Shown here in pieces: positions 60,601 through 64,000 of a stretch of 64,000 nt of DNA. A program made the position numbers and the translations under genes. The DNA comes from Arcuatula senhousia (lineage: Eukaryota; Mollusca; Bivalvia; Mytilida; Mytilidae): contig OZ020306.1 of NCBI GenBank assembly GCA_963971305.1, positions 37,779,512 through 37,843,511 on the forward strand, given 5' to 3'. The notes under the pieces are model-generated. The model saw nothing but the letters and a program-made list of their open reading frames with translations, searched no databases and was not told where the DNA came from. Each line of letters begins with the position of its first letter. The stretch's first letter is position 1.

Positions 60601-62217
60601 CCCATTATTGCTATAGAACATTTCTCGATTTTAGCGACAAAATGACAAGATAGGATAAGCGCACGAATTGGCCCCCTAAATTGGACATTTTTTTCTTTCA
60701 AAATTGGAATACTGAATTAACACGGTGTGATTTTGTGATACAGAAGTGATATTTTTAGAACAGACAAACTTTTATTGAAAATTTGACATATGGCGTAATT
60801 ACACATGTGCACAAAATGATAGAACTATGAAATGCAGTAAAATTGGCTTAAAATTATGAAAATGATAACGGTTTTTGTGAGATTTAAATATGAGCGGACC
60901 TCCGACCAACAAAGATAATTTCTGGAAATAATTATTTTAGCCAAAAGCATACAAAAATACACAACATTTTGAGTAATTTTGAGATATATAGCCACTTTTT
61001 CATCAAGTTTGAGCAAATGCTTAAACTAGATTTGATCTATTCTTTGTTTAAAACATTTAAATTTATTACTGATGAGAGGTTACCGCGTTTTGGTATTTGT
61101 AATTTTGAAACCACTGGGCGATAACCGCTACTGGTGGACCAGAGGTCCCCGAGGGTAATCACAAGCCTGGTCGTCAGACTTGTCTGACACGATTTACCAT
61201 AAAATTTCTAATATTTTCATCGCTGAAATTTCCGATTTTTAAATTCAAAACTGTTTAAAACACCAGGTTTCTTTCCTTGTAATGCACATGGTCGATATCC
61301 TTGGTGCTGGATTTGGCTTCCTTGTTCGAACGTTTTGGTTTTGAGTACTTTTCGTTTTCAACAGTTTGGGAATTTGACCTTCCAATGTTTTGATTTAAAT
61401 GCTACTGATGAGAGGTTACTCCTTGAAATATTGATATATAGCATATCCAAATTAACCGTTTATACCCGCGTTTTGGTATTTGTAATTTTGAAACTACTGG
61501 ACGATAACCGCTGCTGGTGGACCAGAGGTCCCCGAGGGTAATCACAAGCCTGGTCGTCAGACTTGTCTGACACGATTTACCATAAAATTTCTAATATTTT
61601 CATCGCTGAAATTTCCGATTTTTAAATTCAAAACTGTTTAAAAGACCGGGTTTCTTTCCTTGTAATGCACATGGTCGATATCCTTGGTGCTGGATTTGGC
61701 TTCCTTGTTCGAACGTTTTGGTTTTGAGTACTTTTCGTTTTCAACAGTTTGGGAATTTGACCTTCCAATGTTTTGATTTAAATGCTACTGATGAGAGGTT
61801 ACTCCTTGAAATATCGATATATAGCATATCCAAATTAACCGTTTATACCCGCGTTTTGGTATTTGTAATTATCGTTCATCATTACTTAATGAAATTTATC
61901 TTTTGAAAAAAATAGCCCTTATCATACCGTGTCCTTTCTCAGTTCAAATTGTCAGTTCTCAGTTCCGAGTTGTCATTTCTTACTTTCAAGCTGACATTTC
62001 TCAGTTCCAGCTTGAAATTTCTATATTCCCTGTTGGCATTATCAACTTTCAACTTGGAAGTGAGAAAGAATTATTATCACTTGAAAGTTGACATTTCTCA
62101 ATTATATGTTGATATTTCTCATTTTTCATTAATTAATCTTTAAAAAATGGAAAACATGAATCACGTACCTTTTGCATATATTAAGATGCCGAATCCAAAG
62201 AAAATCAGTTTCAATTC
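36543..62217 (-). CDS. Gene B: 13-module EGF/EB-like protein, probable GPI anchor (15 exons)
   Basis: Exons in transcript order: 62169-62217, 58648-58776, 57686-57832, 57072-57218, 55847-55996, 53314-53463, 52595-52738, 52042-52191, 49156-49296, 47174-47317, 39275-39394, 38938-39072, 37994-38134, 37312-37443, 36543-36619. They give 1956 nt in one frame. The ATG must sit in an earlier exon, giving about 652 residues. A signal peptide leads. Exons 2-14 each encode one six-Cys module (C-x6/9-C-x4/6-C-x3/10-C-x-C-x8/10-C, EGF-like order) and all are phase 1-1. The last exon adds SSVAG, then a hydrophobic run ending at the stop with no cytosolic residues, as in GPI signals. Exons 5-6-7 and 8-9-10 are copies of one block; exons 3 and 4 also pair. 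The likely role is extracellular binding or adhesion. The family name (EGF versus EB) is uncertain. Confidence 0.85.
37312..37443 (-). CDS. Gene B exon 14: module 13
   Basis: 132 nt, phase 1-1, TTTTCAG acceptor and GTAAAT donor. It reads KCDENGHVSQC, then CQCEAGKNQDDGT. Its sixth Cys is split across the junction with exon 15, which supports that join. Confidence 0.83.
37994..38134 (-). CDS. Gene B exon 13: module 12
   Basis: 141 nt, phase 1-1, TTTTTAG acceptor and GTAAGA donor. Cys order: STC, SPC, AEC, IKCLC, SAC. It retains the AECS word seen in modules 5 and 8. Confidence 0.87.
38449..38597. mobile_element. Compact palindromic MITE
   Basis: The arms GGGGTGGCGAATATCAATTT and AAATTGATTTTCGTCACCCC are inverted, as are TCTCGAATAACGC and GCGTTATTCGACA. 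The centre is GTGCGCGGAACTGTTCCGCG. The whole ~149 bp can fold into one hairpin. It lies in gene B intron 12. Confidence 0.88.
38938..39072 (-). CDS. Gene B exon 12: module 11
   Basis: 135 nt, phase 1-1, ATTACAG acceptor and GTAAGT donor. Six Cys: GDC, ESC, LAC, KCVC, TSC. It lacks the NA-x-C word of most modules and is among the most diverged. Confidence 0.84.
39275..39394 (-). CDS. Gene B exon 11: module 10
   Basis: The shortest module exon (120 nt, phase 1-1; CCCTAG acceptor, GTAAGT donor). It reads EACTAPIEC, then CQCTPMYYQKDSAC. The loop between the third and fourth Cys is only three residues. Confidence 0.85.
39880..40340 (+). pseudogene. Retroelement N-terminal ORF remnant
   Basis: An open frame with PNLYRLTAIVLDIGYTHENS-like character runs to 40174. 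It then continues in another frame (RDFQINDLKAKPPDCL). This is probably the region upstream of the reverse transcriptase domain in the same element, judged by its position and strand relative to 41521-42545. Frameshifts and stops make it dead. Confidence 0.5.
40590..41440 (-). pseudogene. Reverse transcriptase fragment, C-terminal half
   Basis: 142 codons on the - strand at 40991-41419 carry FRYINDVLSLNNSRFGDF, SASYLDLHLEIDSEGKL, KLYDKRDDFNFPIVNFPF and YGVYVSQLIRNSRAC. The catalytic box reads Y-I-N-D where active copies have two Asp, so the enzyme would be dead. The frame is broken further on, and the 5' half is missing. Downstream (40640-40985) lies the 3' repeat also found at 8.4, 26.6 and 42.3 kb. 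Confidence 0.85.
41521..42545 (+). pseudogene. Reverse transcriptase fragment, head-to-head with the previous one
   Basis: The 41542-41859 frame carries LLIDNIFDQFGG, IGISMGTKCAHLL and FRYMDDVFSLN (catalytic Y-M-D-D intact), then hits a stop. A deletion removes the segment that matches KLSTKLYDKR in the - strand copy. 42020-42301 resumes with NIPSAPAYGVFVSQLIRYSR through YGRHRALDDKYGIYISQM. The 3' repeat follows to about 42545. Penelope-like affinity is possible but not established. Confidence 0.85.
42826..43147 (+). repeat. Left arm with TCATGGTTTGGTCAAGGG motifs
   Basis: The 18-nt motif recurs at about 42847, 43079, 43103 and 43127 with small changes. The same motif appears inverted (CCCTTTACCAAACCATGAC) at 45595-45845. 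The two sets look like arms of one larger element. Confidence 0.7.
43422..44947. mobile_element. TIR element with CCATATGG palindromes near both ends
   Basis: The ends TACCTGTACGAAAA and TTTTCGTACGGGTA are inverted. At least a dozen exact CCATATGG octamers crowd the terminal ~200 bp (43440-43640) and ~370 bp (44575-44935), many extended to ATCCATATGGAAT. Half-sites such as TTATGGAATCC fill the gaps. There is no transposase. Dense subterminal palindromes are typical of transposase-binding sites in several DNA transposon superfamilies. Confidence 0.8.
44225..44372. repeat. Small GGATCCGCCACTG hairpin repeat
   Basis: GCAGATCCAGGGGGG at the left pairs loosely with CTGGATCCGCCACTG at the right. 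The interior has GCCGCCCCCCCCC. It is nested in the CCATATGG element. Confidence 0.5.
45595..45845 (-). repeat. Right arm with inverted TCATGGTTTGG motifs
   Basis: AAACCATGAC words occur near 45601, 45650, 45818 and 45838 (the last as ATACCATGAC), with CCCTTTACCA spacers. This is the counterpart of the arm at 42826-43147. Confidence 0.7.
45853..46675. mobile_element. TIR element, CACATAACCTGTAC ends, AGCAGAC interior
   Basis: The left end CACATAACCTGTAC plus AAGTTAAC matches the inverted right end GTTAACTTTAGTACAGG, TTATGTG. The inside repeats GCAGTC / GACTGC and AGCAGACATGG words. A truncated SINE lies within (46375-46612), so the element itself is about 585 bp. Confidence 0.78.
46375..46612 (-). 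mobile_element. SINE, AACT-tail type, 5'-truncated copy
   Basis: Only the tail-proximal 238 bp are present. A perfect 13-bp target-site duplication flanks it, GAGCAGACATGGA (46362-46374 and 46613-46625). Truncation at the head end with an intact duplication is the signature of target-primed reverse transcription. Confidence 0.92.
47174..47317 (-). CDS. Gene B exon 10: module 9
   Basis: 144 nt, phase 1-1, donor GTAAGT. It reads EIALNGACTVGPDGQC, then CLCKATHYEDSGTC. It is the duplicate of exon 7, also 144 nt. Confidence 0.88.
47434..48893 (-). mobile_element. Hairpin-ended 500-bp-unit element, about 3 units
   Basis: Inverted copy: AACAAGAGGCTCCAAGGAGC at the left; GACGACGACGG words and CACATGGCCTTTGGCCAGG at the right. 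Diverged units with AGGGCAATAACTCCTA near 47840, 48007, 48350 and 48512. It lies in intron 9 of gene B and accounts for most of that intron. Confidence 0.88.
49156..49296 (-). CDS. Gene B exon 9: module 8
   Basis: 141 nt, phase 1-1, TTTTAAAG acceptor and GTAAGA donor. It reads KDNGDACESTIDSCKDVNAE, then CTCKTGFFKDTNDNNVC. It is the duplicate of exon 6, but three codons shorter between the third and fourth Cys. Confidence 0.9.
50076..50570 (-). mobile_element. SINE, ACTC-tail type, copy 5
   Basis: Inverted copy (GTGAGTGAGTTGG to CCCCGCACGGGA). An 11-bp target-site duplication TGGAGTTTTTA flanks it (50065-50075 and 50571-50581). Confidence 0.9.
50645..51055. mobile_element. 411-bp MITE with 5-bp target duplication
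   Basis: The ends ACGCTTGGGAAACTCG and CGAGTTTCCCAGGCGT are inverted; ATTATCGCAACC and GGTTGCGATAAT continue the arms. GCTAG lies on both sides (50640-50644 and 51056-51060). Its interior has no ORF. Confidence 0.85.
52042..52191 (-). CDS. Gene B exon 8: module 7
   Basis: 150 nt, phase 1-1, ATTACAG acceptor and GTAATT donor. It reads LDLDAPCPNGGTDQCSDVN, then CASTHYKSGTNC. It is the duplicate of exon 5, identical in length. Confidence 0.9.
52595..52738 (-). CDS. Gene B exon 7: module 6
   Basis: 144 nt, phase 1-1, TTCACAG acceptor and GTAAGT donor. It reads EIALNDACTVGPEGQC, then CLCKPTHYENGGAC. It is the counterpart of exon 10. Confidence 0.9.
53314..53463 (-). CDS. Gene B exon 6: module 5
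   Basis: 150 nt, phase 1-1, TTTTCAAG acceptor and GTAAGA donor. It reads KDNGEPCDNTLDSCKDANAE, then CTCKSGFFKDTNDNNVC. It is the counterpart of exon 9. Confidence 0.89.
53560..54064 (-). mobile_element. SINE, AACT-tail type, full copy
   Basis: From the tail AGTTAGTTATTGCTTTACTC to CCGGGCCCCGCACGGGAC. A perfect 12-bp target-site duplication GAGTACCTGTTA flanks it (53548-53559 and 54065-54076). Its head is the same GTCCCGTGCGGGGCCCGGG as in the ACTC-tail type, which shows that the two types share an origin. It lies in intron 5 of gene B. Confidence 0.94.
54490..54605 (-). repeat. Fragment of the 383-bp repeat
   Basis: ATTTCAAGGAGTAACCTCTC, ATCAGCAGCATTTGAATC and AAAACATTGGAAGGTC are the reverse complement of part of 61376-61435. 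A second such fragment, extending to about 59872, starts at 59800. Confidence 0.75.
55432..55688. mobile_element. MITE rich in ACATGT words
   Basis: The ends GGAAAAATAGTAACACATG and CATGCATTACGATTTTTCC are inverted. The arms and centre repeat ACACATGT and CATGCGT words. It lies in intron 5 of gene B. Confidence 0.75.
55847..55996 (-). CDS. Gene B exon 5: module 4
   Basis: 150 nt, phase 1-1, ATTTCAG acceptor and GTAGGT donor. It reads LDLDATCPNGATDKCSDVN, then CASTHYKSGTNC. It is the counterpart of exon 8. Confidence 0.9.
56236..56384. mobile_element. MITE with ACCGGTAGTG ends
   Basis: The left ACCGGTAGTGCCATTAG and right CAATGACACTACCGGT are inverted, with arms continuing through TTTCTCGAT. 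The interior repeats GAGAAATG and CAACTTGGAA words. A similar wordset occurs at 61935-62120. Confidence 0.82.
57072..57218 (-). CDS. Gene B exon 4: module 3
   Basis: 147 nt, phase 1-1, TACTAG acceptor and GTAAGA donor. It reads IALNTACTDGIQDQCATPN, then CLCKTTHYEISGSC. It is a close duplicate of exon 3. Confidence 0.9.
57686..57832 (-). CDS. Gene B exon 3: module 2
   Basis: 147 nt, phase 1-1, TTCTTTAG acceptor and GTAAGA donor. It reads IALNTACTDGIQNQCVTTN, then CMCPTTHYESAGAC. It is a near-copy of exon 4, same length and phase. Confidence 0.92.
57960..58647 (-). other. Gene B intron 2, no feature seen
   Basis: Intronic sequence, AT-rich, with no extra module exon. The 67-codon open frame at 58315-58518 has no support. 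Confidence 0.35.
58648..58776 (-). CDS. Gene B exon 2: module 1
   Basis: 129 nt, phase 1-1, TTTTTTAG acceptor and GTGAGT donor. It reads NIDEACSAATDC, then TCACLSTHFKESATVC. The loop between the third and fourth Cys is shorter than in modules 2-9. Confidence 0.87.
   Translation of the reverse strand: MPILMKHVLPLLIAPLPIPNALPQGHAHVCRPILKNQRQCAL
58985..59225. repeat. Dispersed repeat fragments
   Basis: The first part matches the 24.46 kb GCCCC...GTCCG repeat (GTTCGGGTCCGTACG, GGCATTATGTCTTTTGG). The second (CAAGAAGCTTCCAGGAAACT, AGCGCTAGCC) is a corrupted end hairpin of the 500-bp/157-bp families. Confidence 0.5.
59229..59719. mobile_element. Foldback MITE, TATACTC...GAGTATA, copy 2
   Basis: 491 bp with long inverted arms. 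Ends TATACTCACTCAAAAAAG and CTTTTTTGAGAGAGTATA; GTTACGCAAC, AAATTTCCCTA and TTTAAA words continue inward. Same design and length as 9301-9789, though the sequence has diverged. Confidence 0.85.
59890..60510 (-). other. Gene B intron 1, no feature seen
   Basis: AT-rich intronic sequence. No exon or repeat family could be supported. Confidence 0.35.
60517..60570 (-). repeat. SINE fragment with an expanded GAT microsatellite
   Basis: AAAGGATGATAAAATGAACA matches the sequence near the 3' end of the ACTC-tail SINE. The GATGAT run beyond it is longer than in the intact copies. Confidence 0.7.
61083..61865 (+). repeat. Two tandem 383-bp units plus the start of a third
   Basis: CCGCGTTTTGGTATTTGTAA recurs at 61083, 61466 and 61849, an exact 383-bp spacing. 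The two units differ at only a handful of positions, so the duplication is recent. Pieces of the unit occur at 2300, 5766, 54490 and 59800. It lies in intron 1 of gene B. Confidence 0.93.
61935..62120. repeat. Degenerate TTTCTCAGTTC / AGCTGACATTTC minisatellite
   Basis: Words such as TTGTCATTTCT, CTGACATTTCTCAGTTCC and TTGACATTTCTCAATT recur about every 20-45 bp. They are the complement of the words inside the 56.2 kb MITE. The array ends about 50 bp from the gene B leader exon. Confidence 0.75.
62169..62217 (-). CDS. Gene B exon 1 found here: signal peptide
   Basis: 49 nt between TTTGTTTCAG and GTACGT. It reads ELKLIFFGFGILIYAK and ends after the first base of an Ala codon. Joined to exon 2 this gives ...IYAKA-A, a good signal-peptidase site. 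No in-frame ATG precedes it before a stop, so the start Met must come from an upstream exon ending in ATG, outside the window or not recognised. Confidence 0.7.
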
Positions 62218-63660
62218 CTGAAACAAAAATACACAATGAAGTGAAATTAAAGATATGGCAAGTTGGATTCTTTGAGATTTTATCAAATTGGAGAATCATG
62301 CTAACATATTCCACTTTATTTAGAGGCCATAAATATTTTTTTTTCAAAATAGTCTCGAGAACGACCTTTAATTCAACCAGACACATGCACAATAAATTGA
62401 TTTATCAGAATATAAAAGGATCAACAAATTACATTTACAACAGTTGAAAAAAGGGCACCAAACGGGACATAATATGATTTCACGACATCTTACCAAACTA
62501 CATGTATTTCATCGAATAATATTTTATTTGTTTTTTTTTAGAAAGAAAGAAAACATAATCAGTTGATGAAATAGATTCGAAATAACTTGTAAGAAACACA
62601 ATATAAAACACATACAGAACAACCAAACTGGTGCTATCAACAACGTTGACTCTGGTCGTAAAAATGAAACCCAGGAGCTGAAACGAGGTACATGTAATAT
62701 AAGCAGTTCCCGGTTGTTGCAACACGACCGTTTTCAACCATTTTCAATGATTACTTATATTTCAAAGCATGTCAAAGCCAGTAAAGGCAAGTCCATATCT
62801 CTCCTCATTAGAGATATAAAGAATTATCATGTATTTATACTTTTAGTTTATCTACGATCGCATAGGGTTATTTTTAAAGACAACAAGACGTCATTTGTTA
62901 AATTTTCTAAGAACTAGAAAATGTGTCTATGAGCCACAGGATGGCCTTTCCGTTCTTTAAATATCATTGACCTTAATGTGTATTACCTGGGATATATGGA
63001 CCTTTACCAAGAAATTAATAAAAAGTGTTAATGTGTAAAATATATACTAGGCAATAAAAGAAACGTTACATTCAATTTGGTTTTCTTTTTAAAAATATTC
63101 GAAATTTTCTTTTGTGGGGGGGGGGGGGGCTGGGATTTTTTCCAAAAAAATATTAATCCCAATTTTTACAGAAAAAAATAAAAATATAAAAATGCTCCTA
63201 ATGGAGCTGAAAAAAAAATAGATATTCATAAATTTCCCAAAAATATATATATATACATCCTTTGAACTCAAATGATAACAGCCTGATTTTTTTTCCTCGC
63301 TTTACTCGGCATACATCACCTTATTCATCATTGCCTTTTGCTAAAGTTTCAAATTTTGAAATTATAATGGCTACGAAATAGTATCGCTTTTAATATGTTT
63401 AGTACATGCATACATCGATAGTTTTGTTCTGTTATGGTATTAACCTCTCCTGTGTGACTCCCAATCAGGATAATTTTAAAAAAGTTACATTGCATTTCTT
63501 AGACCTTGCAATGTAATTATTATAACCTACACGGTTGTTGCATTATACCCATAAAAGAAGATGAGAATGGTGAAATGTCAGTTTGTTTACCCAAGGGCTC
63601 AAATTATTTCCATAACTGATTGTTCGGAAACTATTGACTATTTGGAATTTATCTATGGTT
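62218..63660. other. Upstream of gene B, no exon identified
   Basis: AT-rich sequence with a poly-G run (63116-63130). The only ATG|GT site in the right orientation (about 62731) has a poor donor, so I do not claim the missing first exon. Confidence 0.35.
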
Positions 63661-63671
63661 GAATACGTAAT

Positions 63672-63772
63672 AGTTATTACATGAGGACGCGGTGTGTCAG
63701 TAAAAGATCACCCCGACGGCCGGAGGCCGGAGGGGGTGATCTTACTGACACACCAAGTCCGAATGTAATACA
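63672..63772. mobile_element. Near-perfect palindromic repeat
   Basis: Inverted arms TATTACATGAGGACGCGGTG / CCAAGTCCGAATGTAATA and TGTCAGTAAAAGATCACCCC / GGGGGTGATCTTACTGACA surround ACGGCCGGAGGCCGG. It is a strong hairpin of about 100 bp, most likely a tiny MITE. Confidence 0.85.
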
Positions 63773-63779
63773 TGTAACT

Positions 63780-64000
63780 ATTTTACATCTCAGCCTTCAA
63801 AATATGTCACGTAAAATTTAAAATACAAACATTAGAATACATTCTGTGCATTTAGAATCAAATAGAAAACATTTTTATTATATATATTAGAGAGTATCCT
63901 TATTGGGCTTCTTCAATATTCTTTATGCACTTGGTAATCTTGGAACAATGGCATTCCTCGTTCAAACCCCGGTGGAAACTATGTTTTTTTCAATCTTCAA
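63780..64000. other. Window edge, no feature seen
   Basis: AT-rich sequence without a supported feature. Confidence 0.3.

Noticed and set aside
62129..62392. An 87-codon - strand frame overlapping the gene B leader exon
   Set aside because: It runs in a different frame and has no hydrophobic leader. The 49-nt exon with GT-AG ends and phase 1 fits gene B, while this frame does not.
63116..63130. Poly-G run, and poly-C runs near 14619 and 44110
   Set aside because: Simple homopolymers, likely to vary in length or to be assembly-sensitive; no functional claim is justified.

Overview
This window reads as nuclear DNA of a marine bivalve, most like a mussel. It is AT-rich, has long spliced genes with phase-1 introns, and is full of mollusc-type repeats. 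That taxonomic guess rests on repeat style and on two gene architectures; I have run no database search. There are no rRNA genes, tRNA genes, CRISPR arrays or bacterial-style operons that I can support.

Two multi-exon genes can be built from splice signals, reading frame and domain content. Gene A (+ strand, coding 10534-27747, 8 exons, 447 residues) encodes a type I membrane protein: signal peptide, three Ig-like domains, short juxtamembrane exons, one transmembrane helix and a 44-residue tail. Gene B (- strand, coding 62217 down to 36543, 15 exons found, about 652 residues) encodes a secretory-pathway protein: signal peptide, thirteen six-cysteine EGF/EB-like modules, one per exon, and a hydrophobic C-terminus that ends the protein and looks like a GPI-anchor signal. 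Its initiator ATG lies in an upstream exon I could not find. The two genes converge: gene A ends near 28022 and gene B ends at 36543. Both encode cell-surface proteins; no functional link is shown.

Layout. 1-10500: decayed reverse transcriptase, SINEs and other repeat fragments, and a 489-bp foldback element. 10534-28022: gene A. Its 12.2-kb intron 2 holds a 5.5-kb mobile element built of about ten near-identical 500-bp units and split by a later SINE, all inside a pair of ~205-bp inverted repeats 11.2 kb apart. 28171-36540: the intergenic zone, mainly two satellite-bearing elements, a SINE, a TIR element with five 168-bp repeats, and a possible orphan promoter or exon near 32.7-32.9 kb. 36543-62217: gene B. 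Its 7.8-kb intron between 39395 and 47173 is a nested stack of transposons, and three of its exons have been duplicated as a block. 62218-64000: sparse repeats and a strong palindrome.

The repeat landscape is the most distinctive part. One SINE superfamily has two tail types (ACTC and AACT); ten recognisable copies or fragments were seen, seven with 11-13 bp target-site duplications. Several non-autonomous families share a plan of terminal hairpins around internal tandem units (157, 168 or 500 bp). There are also many palindromic MITEs and a reverse transcriptase family with a Y-[IM]-D-D box, present only as broken copies.
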